The position numbers were made by a program, and so were the translations under genes. The notes under the pieces are model-generated. The model saw only the letters and a list, made by a program, of their open reading frames with translations. It was not told the origin of the DNA and did no database searches. From contig CAJNDS010002695.1 of NCBI GenBank assembly GCA_905221605.1, positions 236,884 to 300,883 on the forward strand: DNA of 64,000 bases. Reading direction: 5' to 3'. Shown here piece by piece: positions 50,228 to 60,500 of this stretch. Every line of letters begins with the position of its first letter. The first letter of the stretch is position 1. The stretch comes from Symbiodinium natans. Lineage: Eukaryota > Sar > Dinophyceae > Suessiales > Symbiodiniaceae.

Positions 50228-53200
50228 GTATTAACACAATTGTTTAAATCAATGGTTTTAAACTAAGCATGAGTTGAGGAGAGGAGGAGAGGAGCAGGGG
50301 TTGCCATCAAGCATTCTTTTTTTCCCTGAACCCTACAACCCTGAGCCTGTAAAGCCTAAACCTAAAGCCCTTAAAACGCCCTACCTAGACCCCCGAAAGC
50401 TCCCAAACAGTCCGCAATAGGGATTCTAGTACCCCCGATGATAATCCCCATTCAGGAGCTGTTAGCATAAGGGGGAACATCCCAACCCTAGACCCTTAAT
50501 CCTCAAACCCTAAACCCGAAACCCTAAACACCCCAAAAAACCCACCAACAGGTGTATAGGGGGGAACATCCTAGAGCCCCTAAACCTCAAGGATGCCATG
50601 GATGTGTCCTTCGACCACCAGCTGGTGCTCGCCGCCTCCAGGTTTGACTTCGCAACAACGCTTTGGGACCTGAGGTGCGCCAGTATAGGGGTGTAAGCTC
50701 AGAGGGTTTAGGGTTTTTGGGGGGTTTAGGGTTTAGGGTTTAAGGTTTGGGGTTTAGGGTTTAAGGTTTGGGGTTTAGGGTTTAGGGTTTAGTTTGCATG
50801 CAAGCGTTTGGGCGTTGGCATGATGACCTGGATGCCTGACAACCCACTGCATGCCAGGAGTGGAGAGGTGATTCGCGAGTACGTAGCTCGGCGTACAGAG
50901 GATCTGTCACGCTTGTGTCAAGAGTCAAAGCTTGCCCTACAAACACAAAGCATGGCTTAGCTTATAGCAAGCCCTGGCGCGCTGGACCGATACTAAAGGT
51001 TTGGTCGATGTTGCTTCTGACTTGAGATTAAGCCGTTTTAGGAAGGGGCCTGCAGACAGTGTAGATGATGAGGATGCAGGGCGTAGGAAGCTTGAATAGC
51101 CAGTCACAAGCCACTTTCATGTTGACAGCACCCCTCAACAAGTATACAGAGTGAACCATCAGACTAGCTTTGCTTGGTAAGGACCTGCCTGGCCATTGCC
51201 CCAACTCAATCAGTGTGGACTGGAAGACCATGACAGCGTGCACTGGTGCTGATGACGGCAAGGTGCGAGGGGCGTAGTTTACCTGGACGTAGGCGGCACT
51301 GTTCTTGACACAAAAGGCGCGGCAAGCTTCCCCACACAGCAGCGTTCGATTGGTGAAGGCAAACCACGATCTTATCCCTTGCGGTCAGGGCTTTGGAACA
51401 GAGCTGTTCCGATGATTGCTAGCTAGTGAAATGGCCCTGCTGGCTTCCAATAAGCGCACTTACACCGCGGTACTTGCTCTCCAGCTGTTCGAGAGCAACC
51501 CTAGGACCTAGAAACAAGACGGGTTTTATCCCAGTCCTTGCAGTTCCAGACATGGAGGCCTCACAAGTTCGTCCTTTTGCCACAGCAGCCCTCCCACCCT
51601 GACTTGAAGCGCAAGCATGGAAAACGACGAGACTGGTTCATGCGAAAGAGCGCAGGTGATGATTTGGCAGTTGGAAACCGGGGAGGTGTCGCAGACTATC
51701 GATTGCGACTCGACAATGCAAGCGTTCGGGTATTACGCTAAGAGTTCAGCCTGCATGGCCTTACATTACACCCTAAACCGTGAACCTTGCATGCTGTATT
51801 CCCAGAAACATAGTTCATAGTACAGGGTCAGAAACAGGGTTTGTGTAGGAGGGGGCTGTTCCAAAATTAGGTCCCTTCCTACAGAAACCCCTATAGAAAG
51901 AATACCCTAGTTAAAATGACCCCAACATACCCGCTTTTTATCGCTTACACAGTGCCTCCATCCCGCCGGTCTCCGAGGCAAGCACTTCCTGACGCAGAGC
52001 CTGGACATTTGTTGGTCTCGCGGACTTCTCCTGACGGGGTCCTTCGTGGCCCGACTAAACAAGCTCCAAGGTAGGCACAGGGGTTTTTAGTCCTTGAACT
52101 GTCTCCCGCCATGGGGTGTTGATACCGCTGTTCATGAGGTCTGTCGTTGGACACCTAGATGTGCCTTGTCACTGGTTGCTGGACTTCTCGACTTCTTGTT
52201 TGCGGTCTTTCCAGAATCCAGAACACTGAAGCCCATGTTTTCTCAAGCACGGGAAAGCTTGAGGTTTAAGACTCGGAAATGGTGAATCAGCCTGGGCTAC
52301 AGAAGATTGGGCTCCCTTTCTTTCGAATCGGGCGCACTGAGAGTTTCGGAGCCATTGGAGTCTTCAGACCGGAAAAGCACCCAGCTGATGCTCATGATGC
52401 TCGCCTCCCGCCTCGTCCCATCTGCGCAATCACCGGCGGAAAAGCACCCAGCTGATGATGCTCGCCTCCCGCCTCGTCCCATCTGCGCAATCACAGGGGC
52501 GAAGGGTTTTTCGAGCGCCTGGAGCTTAGGAGGCCATCTGACAGGAAAAGCACCCAGCTGATGCTTATGATACTCGCCTCCCGCCTCTTCCCATCTGGAG
52601 GCCATCTGACCAAAAAAGCACCCAGCTGATGCTCAATGATGCTCCCCTCCCGCGGCGTCCCATCTGCGCAATCACTGGGGCGAAGGGTTTTTCAAGCGCC
52701 TGGAGCTTAGGAGGACTGGAACAGCACCCTTTTGATGCTCATGATGCTTGCCTCCCGCCGCGTCCCATCTGCGTAACCATCTTCGCAATCACTGGGGCGA
52801 AGGGATTTGCAAGCGTCTGGAGCTCAGGAGGACCGGAAAAGCACCCAGCTGAAGCTCATGATGCTCATGATGCTCATGATGCTCATGATGCTCGCCTCCC
52901 GACGCGTCCCATCTGCGCAATCACTGGGGCGAAGGGTTTTGCAAGTGTCTGGAGCTTAGGAGGTCTGACCGGAAAAGCACCCAACTGAAGCTCATGATGC
53001 TCATGATGCTCTCCTCCCGCCTCGTCCCATCTGCACCATCACTCGGGCCCTACACCTGCGAACTTCGTAAGTTTCTAAGCCCGAAATGCCTCACAATGTC
53101 ACTGTAGGACCACCAGTTCAAGCTCTGGGACGTGAACTCGGGCACATTGCTGAAGCAGTTCGTCGAACCCAAGCGCTGCCTGACACGAGTGCTTCTACAG

Positions 53201-53554
53201 TGAGACGTGAAGGATGCTTCGGGCCATTGCTGCAACTACAACATTACAACAGCAGCAGCATCGATTACCAACTTGCTTCAGTATTGTTCTTGTTCTTACA
53301 AGAAGATGCGCAAGATGAATAGTACTCTGCTTGTTGCTTTCATTTGGGCGTCTTTGAGGGCAGGGATCCTCTCTTACCCTAGAAGAGTTGCTTTCGGTGC
53401 GTGCAGTCGCGGCGCATGCTCCTGTCCCAGAGCGGAGTCTGCATGCCACGTGCTGCCCACATCCGTTGCAGGAGCAGATGGCCACGGAGGCCCAGCGCGG
53501 ATTTTTTGGAACTCATGCACCTAATTCGGTTGAAGAGCTTCAGAATTCGAGCAG
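46509..53554 (+). CDS. WD40 beta-propeller protein, multi-exon
   Basis: Exons: ~46509-46590 (KLVTGLSSGHLQLVDLQTSK); 47109-~47150 (YVLIWEPGGKVIKG); possibly 49322-~49380 (YINLTDARTTKTIRQLKG); 50592-50674 (SFDHQLVLAASRFDFATTLW then DLR); 50858-50882 or longer (SGEVIREYV), which completes LWDLRSGEVIRE in phase; 51656-~51729 (VMIWQLETGEVSQTIDCDST); 51978-52070 (SLDICWSRGLLLTGSF); 53108-53199 (DHQFKLWDVNSGTLLKQFVE); and 53472-53554 (EQMATEAQRGFFGTHAPNSV), outside the propeller. The LW/IW-D/Q-x-x-(S/T)G signature of WD40 blades recurs at least four times. WD40 propellers are protein-interaction platforms; no specific role can be told. Acceptors are AG|G and the clear donors GT. Phase is verified only across 50674/50858, and some exons are probably missing. 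Confidence 0.78.
46824..46860. repeat. (GT)n(AT)n microsatellite
   Basis: GTGTGTGTGTGTATATATGT and following TATATA/CATATA words form a short compound dinucleotide repeat in a WD40 intron. Confidence 0.85.
47281..47325. repeat. Interstitial telomere-like tract, CCCTAAA orientation
   Basis: Six consecutive CCCTAAA or CCCCTAAA units, the plant/dinoflagellate-type telomere repeat, inside a WD40 intron. Confidence 0.9.
47455..47580 (+). CDS. Exon candidate with a calpain domain III-like phrase
   Basis: The plus frame reads KNGGCWMSPKDFWTIPPCQL and GFCRVWFRKE. The phrase G-x-FWMS-x-x-DF is typical of the end of the calpain protease core and start of its beta-sandwich domain; here it is GGCWMSPKDFW. 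The resemblance is short, and the exon lies amid WD40 exons on the same strand. It may be coincidence or a different gene. Confidence 0.25.
47838..47970. repeat. Short tandem repeat, ~60-bp unit, 2-3 copies
   Basis: CACTCCAAGGATACTCGGCG (47884) and CACTCCAGGGATACTCGGCG (47935) mark two imperfect direct copies. A third partial one may precede at about 47830. Confidence 0.6.
48300..48480. repeat. GGTCC/GGTGTCGT-rich degenerate repeat
   Basis: Three loose copies of a 50-60-bp unit with GGTCCATCGGTCCGGTGGTG, GGTCTGTTGGTTCAGTGGGT and GGTCCGTTGGTCCGATGGGC. Non-coding within WD40 introns. Confidence 0.55.
48851..49110 (+). CDS. Open exon candidate without own ATG, unknown
   Basis: From CTACTCAG|G the phase-0 frame is open for about 86 codons: ASSHDPRPQYYGATCASSSK, then VSASVGTAGVEISAKPYFVT, SPKNEELSYAGVQRSRIGSR and LSVAEQLKLSGTRHPVRPTG, to TAA. 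Ser-rich with a helical part. It lies in order between WD40 exons but shows no WD40 signature. It could be an insertion in the propeller protein or a separate gene. Confidence 0.3.
49874..49930. repeat. G19 - spacer - C19 perfect inverted repeat
   Basis: Nineteen G (49874-49892), a 19-base T-rich spacer, then nineteen C (49912-49930). It could form a 19-bp hairpin of only G-C pairs or a G-quadruplex. Such tracts are error-prone in sequencing, so the lengths may not be exact. Confidence 0.85.
50100..50260. repeat. AT-rich segment with (TA)n
   Basis: AATTAATTAGATTAACTTCG-type sequence followed by a TA microsatellite at 50196-50230. It is strongly AT-rich compared with its neighbours. No coding signal. 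Confidence 0.8.
50490..50800. repeat. Telomere-like tracts in opposite orientation on both sides of a WD40 exon
   Basis: CCCTAAACCCGAAACCCTAA (50507-50528) ends the intron before exon 50592-50674. TTTAGGG and variants (50697-50795, about 12 units) begin the intron after it. The two tracts are reverse complements and could pair across the exon. Confidence 0.85.
52371..53045. repeat. 112-bp satellite family in reverse orientation, ~7 diverged copies, in a WD40 intron
   Basis: Reverse-complement copies of the 7.57-12.11 kb unit (CGGAAAAGCACCCAGCTGAT, GCTCGCCTCCCGCCTCGTCC, CATCTGCGCAATCACTGGGG, CGAAGGGTTTT) begin at about 52371, 52436, 52545, 52612, 52718, 52832 and 52968. Several are truncated. 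At 52850-52890 the core GCTCATGAT has expanded to four copies. The whole set lies between WD40 exons 51978-52070 and 53108-53199. Confidence 0.93.
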
Positions 53555-54048
53555 GTGAGGGTATCGCAGATGTGCCCAGAACTCCATCCAGCACGCAAGG
53601 GCGTTTAGCCATTGCTGCTGAGGCATCGGAAGTAGGGTTTAGAAATTGGGTAGACATGCAGGGAAGCTTGTAACCCTAACCTAATCCTAGTCTGGGCAAG
53701 CGCTGTATATCCCTATCGACGGTATCAATGTTAATGCTTGTAGCGGAGAACGTGTCCTCGCCTGCATGGCAAGTGATTTTTTGCGGTCAACGAAGAACAG
53801 GCCATGAGCCTCAACAGCTTCCTGTAAATTTCGGATGCGCCTACCCTTGCTGGACGGCTGGACGGGTCAGATCTCTAGGACGTCGCAGCATTGTAGTTAG
53901 CACCAGAGCTCGCAAGCGCTGCCACTGATTCGGCAGGCTTGAATGCTCCACACCTCTCTCCGCCTCTCACTTCCGTAGGTCGAGAGGTCCAGAATTAGAG
54001 ACCGCATGATACGCAGTCTGTACGGTACTGCGAGTAACAGCCTCCGTG

Positions 54049-54272
54049 GGCAATGCACGAAGCGATGCGCGAAGCGCAGTGCTTTGCATTGGCCGCGCGG
54101 CAGTCTCCAGAGTTTGAGACCGCATGCCCCACCTTCCTTCTGCTGCGTACATGATGCGCGGTGCGAATCACAGCCGAGGCGACCCGGTTTAGGCAATGCG
54201 CGAAGCGCAGTGCTTTGCAGTGGAGCGGACCCTGGTACAGCAGGCGCCGGACCCTGGTACACCAGGTGCAGT
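54049..54272. repeat. Local direct repeats
   Basis: GCGCGAAGCGCAGTGCTTTGCA occurs at about 54067 and 54200, and GGACCCTGGTACA-CAGG occurs twice in tandem at 54228-54270. The first pair is about 133 bp apart. Function unknown. Confidence 0.65.
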
Positions 54273-54637
54273 ACTGAGACTTTGGCAAGGGCCGTGCCTT
54301 TTTGTACGACTGCGGCTTCAACGCCTCTCTGGCAGCCTGAAGCTGGCGCCTGTACTCAAAGCTTAATGCACAACCTTCAAGGACAAAAGGTGTTGTCCAT
54401 GGCTTTCCCTGGCCAAAGGGGTTCTCGCTTTGCATTTTTTTGGTTGAAGCCACTGGAGGTAGGGGCTCCACCTCTTCGGGGCAGCACGGCTGGGCATCTC
54501 GGAAGCATGTAGCTTCAGCTCACAGACTCCTGCTGCTACAGCCCGTTTTGTATGCCTGAGCATACTCTGCACCGTCGCTTCCAAATTCACGAACTGGTCT
54601 GTGGCTTGAGAGGTTGGAGACGCATGAAGCATTTAAG

Positions 54638-56099
54638 GTTCTGCGTGGCCACGTACCTGCTAGTCGGGGACCATCATCTGGACAACATCATGATGACGAA
54701 GGACGATGATCCTAGGGGATCCTAGGACTATGACCTATGACAGCCTCCCGATGAGTTGCAAGAATACCATACTGGTGCCTTGTGGGAAGTTCGTGAATTA
54801 GAACCGTATACCTTGAGGTAAAGAACCGAAGGCTCAGCTCCACGAACTAGACGGAAGCATGTCCAAGAATAGGGAGGCTCCGCACGGCCCTTGTGCAACC
54901 GTGCAGGGACAATATTTGATATGATATTCTAATACCAGTGACCCCCATCTAATAGTTCTACGTTATGAAATATTCTAGCCGATTGGATGAAACTCGAAAA
55001 AAGGATCAAAGAACCTAGATCATATATTCTCAAAGATACCTCTCTCGTAGGCCCCTAATAAGTGACTATGCAACCCATCAACAGAATTCTCACTCCGAAA
55101 ATCCCCACCGTGTTCTTCAAACGTCAACTCTACAAGATCGAGGAGCCCCTTGGGAGTATGACGACATGCAGACCCTAACCTAGATCAAACCCCGTATGGA
55201 AACGACATGTCGGTCCTCGGCTTTCCTGGCCTGCTTAGCAAGGCAACATCGGTACAGCTCAGTCGCCCTGGCATGCTCAGTATTGCGACACTTCGGTATA
55301 GTTGCCCGCTTGAGCCTCCGTGGCCTGCTTAGTATGGCAACATGTCGGTACAGTTGCCCGCCTGAGCCTCCCTTGCCTTCTTAGAAGGCGACATTTCGGT
55401 ACAGTCGCCCGCCTGAGCGTGCTGGCCTGTTTTGTAAGGCAACATTTCGGTACAATTGCCCGCCTGTGCCTCCCTGGCCTGCTTAGTGTCTACCTGGCCT
55501 GTTGAGTGTGGCGACATTTCGGTACAGTCTGCCCACCTGAGCCCCCTGGCCTGCTTAGTGTGGCGGCTCTTCGGTACAGTTGCCCGCCTGGGCCTCCCTG
55601 ACCTCCTTAGTGTCGCTGTACTGTCCTGGATCTGTGCTGGACCTGACGGTGTCGCGCCACGTGATGCGTGCCACTTTGTCCTTAAAATCTAACTACCCCA
55701 CTTGTCGGGTGGGGAATGATAATCGAGCTGTCATGATCTATGAGAATGAATCTGTATGGAATAGCACGATTTGAAATAGCATGTTACTGTCCAAAAGAGA
55801 CGTTGAAAAACCCGCACAGAAGCTGTGATGCAAGGGCCACTATAGCACGAAAGACTCAAGAATTCAGCGTGCGCTTTCGGGCGTGCTCAGGGGATTCTAG
55901 GAATCTGCACTGGCGACACAATGCGAGATTGCCGCGACACTTCCCCCCTCCCAAAACTCCCAGCTCCAAAGTAGACATGTCAAATCCCCTACGCCTGTAG
56001 CGGTTTGAAAAACCAACCCCAAGCTCCCCGGACCAGGCGGGTCACTACTTCCACATCGACTTCGGCTTCGTCCTGGGCGACGCCACACCCGGAGCCTCG
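54638..56099 (+). pseudogene. Second, truncated PI3-kinase copy (two exons)
   Basis: Exon 54638-~54714 matches the catalytic-loop exon of 15.7-19.0 kb: FCVATYLLVGDHHLDNIMM. It has lost one Gly codon and its DRH is DHH. Exon 56040-56099 ([20 protein letters not shown]) matches the Mg-binding exon but has lost two codons and the DPKP motif. The AG is no longer directly at the exon edge, although GTGAGA is kept. Both stay in frame. Upstream kinase exons and the C-lobe exon are not found. Introns between the two are collinear with copy 1 apart from the minisatellite at 55196-55615. Most likely a decayed partial duplicate. The intact DxxLDN and IDFG leave open that it is expressed as part of something else. 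Confidence 0.75.
55196..55615. repeat. Minisatellite, 52-57-bp unit, 7-8 copies, in the kinase-copy intron
   Basis: The consensus combines GGCCTGCTTAGTATGGCAAC, ATTTCGGTACAGTTGCCCGC and CTGAGCCTCCCT. CGGTA occurs at about 55249, 55293, 55346, 55399, 55452, 55521 and 55575. The equivalent intron of copy 1 (17596-18177) has no such array, so it arose or was lost after the duplication. Confidence 0.9.
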
Positions 56100-56119
56100 G
56101 TGAGAGCAGGGGGGGCCAG

Positions 56120-56860
56120 CAGATCTTCCGGTCGTGAGATGAACAAGCAAGTCTTGTGCAAGTTTTGTGCTCAGGTTGTTTCTCCGCTTGAATACTACTG
56201 CCAACTAGTTTGTAGGGTGCCGAAAACAGTTTAGGGTTGAAATTGGGCTGTTTTCCGGGAGAAGCATCAAAAAAGTTGAACCACAGCCAGAACAGAAGTC
56301 GCCTTCAACAAGATTCAAGATTAGTTCTCCTTTGAACGGACATAGAAAGAAGGAACAACAATGAGAAAGAAAGAAAGAAAGGAAGGAGCTGCAGTAAACC
56401 ACCGAAGCCGTAACGATTTCTGGTCGATCCTTGCCCAAGTTGTGGGGAAGCAAGAGTAGTCGCAACATTGAGTGGTTTGTTTTTGTTCCTGGCCAACTCT
56501 AGTGGTCTGGTCATGACCTCTCACGAGCACAGGTTCTCCTTCATTGTGCATGTGTTCGGAGCAACAGTTCCAAGAGCACGGGGAGGTGGTTATCATGACA
56601 GTTGTTGGTTGGTTTAGAGGGGGATGGCTAGATTCGCAAAGAAACTTTCTGGAAACGGTTCACTGGGGATGTTGGGACTTTCTCCAGTATCTGTTGTCAA
56701 GGCGTAACGAGCGGGCAACCCTATCCAAGCCCATGCGCCCCCTTAGTGGGATCCTGAATGGCGCGTTCCCTTTCTCAAAGGCAGCAACACAGGCATTTCG
56801 GTCCTTGAAGTAGGGCTGGGTGAGCTACAACATTGAGCAAAGCACTTGCTTTACCAAGTG
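56120..56860. other. No confident gene; GAAA-rich patch
   Basis: Contains GAAAGAAAGAAAGAAAGGAA at 56369-56388 and a stretch matching 18290-18350 of the first copy (TTGAATACTACTGCCAACTAG at 56190). Open frames on both strands lack motifs. Confidence 0.4.
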
Positions 56861-56879
56861 AACCAGATGTTCGAAACTG

Positions 56880-57210
56880 GGCACAGAGGCACGCCACAGC
56901 GACTGAGTAGCTCAGTTCACCTGCAGTGAGCTGCTCCATGAACGAGCAGTTGGAAGCTGTCCTGCGTGTCTCGCCGCCAACAGATGCATACCCTGCGGAC
57001 CTAAGTACACTGATCAGCTAAAGCAGTTTGCGCAACACGTGCTCCTTGATAGCACCGAAGAGGCTGAGAGACACAGGTAAGCTGCCTGTCAATTAGATGG
57101 CCACCTGGAGTGCTGTGTGGAACTTCTCGACCGAAGTTTCACCTCGAAGAATCCATCGTCACGCATAGCGCAAACTAGTCCCGGAAACAGTTCGAATTCT
57201 CATTTCGATA
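56880..57210 (+). CDS. Copy 2 of the segment at 20228-20570, with coding traces
   Basis: The nucleotide match to 20228-20570 is extensive (for example GCCACAGCGACTGA, GAAGAGGCTGAGAGACA, GTTTCACCTCGAAG). The matching peptide reads YTDQLKQFAQHVLLDSTEEA and ends at AGACACAG|GTAAGC, a good donor absent in copy 1. A second piece, CVELLDRSFTSKNPSSRIAQ then TSPGNSSN, stays in frame here but is frameshifted in copy 1. Earlier sequence at about 56990 contains a stop in that frame. The family is unknown. Confidence 0.45.
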
Positions 57211-57406
57211 AGGCAGTCCTTGCTCAAGCCTGCTTACTCACAACGTCGCCCCTGGTCAGAGCTCGCACCGTCCTTAAGTTCATGTATGCATCGTCTACAG
57301 GGTGTCTTCGTTTCCTGAACGTATTTTGCATATGTGTGTTTGCATGTGCATGGGTATTTGTATGTCTACCTATCTGCATGGTTTCTTCTTTTAACCCTTC
57401 CCAACC

Positions 57407-57408
<2 letters not shown>

Positions 57409-57437
<29 letters not shown>
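57409..57437. repeat. (CA)n microsatellite
   Basis: About 14 perfect CA units upstream of the STI1-like gene. Confidence 0.95.
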
Positions 57438-57441
<4 letters not shown>

Positions 57442-57592
57442 CACCCTGGCGCGAATTGCAAGTCCAGTTGACGTTGGCTCAATGCTCTAACCATTGTTCA
57501 TGGCCGTACTGAGCCTGTGCGCAATATCCAGCCTTACCCCAAGCTTTGTACACAGAATCTGATCGCCAAGCTCCCATCAGTGCTTTGTCCGA

Positions 57593-60500
57593 ATGGCGGT
57601 GTCCGAGGAAGACGATCTTCCTCCCCCCTTGGAGGCCACCCGCAGGCGAGCTCCCACGCACGCCGAGAAGCAGGAGAAGGGCGACGCAGCGCCTGAAGAC
57701 CTTCAGGAGAAGAATGACGTGGCCGAGACCCTGATGCAAAAGGCCTTTGGGTGGCTACGAAAAAGCTTTCACAATGCCTGAGCTTTGGACTGGAGTGGCC
57801 TCTAACCCCAAATAGCCGAAATAACCCCAAAGCATCCCCCAGACCCTGAAGGCACTGGCCGCCCGGGAGCAGAAGAAGAAGGAGACGGAGGAGGCGCCAG
57901 ATGAAAGGAGACAACCCTAAAGCTCCCAACACCCCATGGCTCTCAGCACAAGAGGCCCCCCCCCTAAACCAACTTAAATATGACCCACTTGTGACCCACC
58001 CTACCCTTTTAAGCCCTGGCAGGCCCGGAAGAAGACAGACCAGGGCTTTGGAGGCGGCCTGAAGAAGGGCTTCCTGGGCGGCGCAAAGGCGCGCGGTGCA
58101 GGTTCAGGGAGTTCAAGCAGACAGCGCTTCCTCGAGATCATGGAGGGTTTAGGGTTTAGGGTTTAGGGTTTAGGGTTTAGGGTTTAAGATGAAAGGTTGA
58201 GATGAAGCTGGAAGTTTTGGGGGTTTTCTGTTTGGGGCTGAGGCCTTGATGGAGGCCTCTGCGCAGAATTCCTAGAGCTAGACCCCAGGCTCCAAAGAAG
58301 AAGGCCGAGAAGACGGAGACCAAGCAGGCCGAAAGTGCTGACTGGGCTGCTTGGTGTGGCGGCACAACATGAGAGTAGACTGAGCAAACTTTGGGCAAAA
58401 TCAATATCAGGGTAGAGGAAGCCGAAACCCCGGAAGAAGCCCGGGATCCAAACTGCTACCAGTAGGCCTCCACCAACAGCGACAGCAAGAAGGAGCCAAG
58501 CCAGGACAGGGTTTCTTGCAGAGGTTGCCAAGTGGAGTCGAGTCAAGATTTCTTGGCCAGGAGCTTCAAATCCAAAACCCAGAGCCCTTTAGAGTCCTAG
58601 AGCACCCCCCCGAGGAGGTGCCCTTCATCGCGGGCGCTGGATCTGCGCAGGCCAGGGGCACCACCTATACCAACGACTTATGTGCTTTGCCGGTACCTTG
58701 ACACCTTTTGATCTGCTAATGGCGCGCTGCGCGGCCTTACCAAGTAAGAGAGAGAGAGAGAGAGCGCAGACCCTAAACTCTTGACCCTCGTGACGCTCTT
58801 GTGCAAGGAAGCCAAGCGAATGAGCTTGCAAATGCCGGAGGTGCAGCATGCATGGCCTGTGCACAACACATGTTTGAGTTTTCGATCAAGATAGAACTGA
58901 TAGGACTTGCATCCTCCGTGATTCCGAAACGCTCGTACTCTGACCAATCCATGACCCGAGAACAGAAAGAACATGGCCTTGGCGACATGCTGGCCACGCA
59001 AGACCTGTTCTGAGCAAGCACCATGCAGGTGTAAAGCTTCAATAACAAATGTCTGCATTATTGGCTGTCACTCACAGTACAAAAGTTAGAAGGGAGCCTC
59101 AACTCGGTCTGAACTTGTTTTGGTGCACAATGGAATCCTGCATCGCGACCCACCTTGCATGGCTAAGCATCTGCGTGTTTGAAATTGTTCGAAACGACTG
59201 CTTGTCAAATGAAACTACATGTTGCTTCTCTTCGCTGTAGCTTGCGGTTGGGCCCCAAAACCCTGCGCCCCTGAGCACGTTAGTGAGGTGCAGCAGGCCA
59301 TGCAGGGTATGTCCCGGCTGAAGGAGGACCAGGCGCCGGCTGTCGAGTGTCAGACTCTAAGGCTCCAAAGCCCAGAAGCTCTGAACCACACCATCACCAG
59401 CCCTACAGCAGAAACCCTCAACCCCCTCAGACACCTGAAACTGAAACCTCAAAGCTCCAGGCTGTGCCAAAGTGATTTTCTGATTTTGTGGCACGGAACT
59501 TGGGGAATTTGAGTTATGAAAGGCGATGGGCAGTGTCCTGCGAGGTGGTGCCCCCCAGTCTTACACGGATCTTTTTTGACCGCTCTCGAGCGGGAGCTAC
59601 GTTTTTTAGAATTTATAGTCGTAAGTGAGCTTAAAAAAGTCAGAAGTGAGAAGATTTTATAGTCACAAGTGAGAAAAAAAAAACAGTCACAAGTGAGAAG
59701 ATCCTATCGTCACAAGTGAGGGCTTGCCCTCACACCTAGTATGCCTAACCCATCCTGGGAGACTTCGCAGTGGAACTGGAGCCCAGGTGCCCGAGTCTCA
59801 ATCCCCAAAAAACCTGAGGCATTAAATTGCAGAAGCCACCAAATCTGCCCGAGCGGCGGAGTGAGCGCAGATGGGGGTTGAGCTAAAGGCCCTTCTGAAA
59901 TGTTATTTTAGGGGTTCTGATTGGTGTGCAACGGAAATATAGGGGTAACTTTCGGATTCGGTACTTTGGTCAAACTCCCATGTAGTCGACTACCGCGCTG
60001 CGCAGTCATGGATCACTCCGCAGCTGATGGCGGCCATGCAGTCGCGCCCTGACTTGCTGAAGGCTCGGCCCGGTGGGTCACTTAGATAAGACTGATACGA
60101 GTGGCTGGCTCTATCGTGCTGCTTGCTCTTCCCAGGAAGCACAACAACCGGTGAAGAGTCGAAGAGTGGCACCTGTAGCAGGTAACCTCGATGTGTGGTT
60201 TCGGGTTCAATATGGCCGTCATAGAGTTTTCAGGGTCATCGGGCATCGGTGCGCAAGGGCTGCCAGGTATGACTCAGGGAAGATCCGTTGCATGAAAGCT
60301 TGCGAGGCGCTGTCGGATCCGAAGATCCAGGAGGCGGGTGTGTGGAGCACCGAATTAAGGGGTGAGGTGAGGTAGGCTGTTGATGCTGGAGTTGCAGATA
60401 GACCCGAATCCAGAAAGTTCCCTTCTTAAATCCACTCATCCAGATGTTGATGCTTCAGCGTCCTGCAAAGGCTTCTTAAGGCTCCGTGGCCATCAGTCGC

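Noticed and set aside
58143-58188. Chromosome end (true telomere)
   Set aside because: The telomere-like tracts are short, in both orientations, and followed by more coding sequence; they are interstitial.
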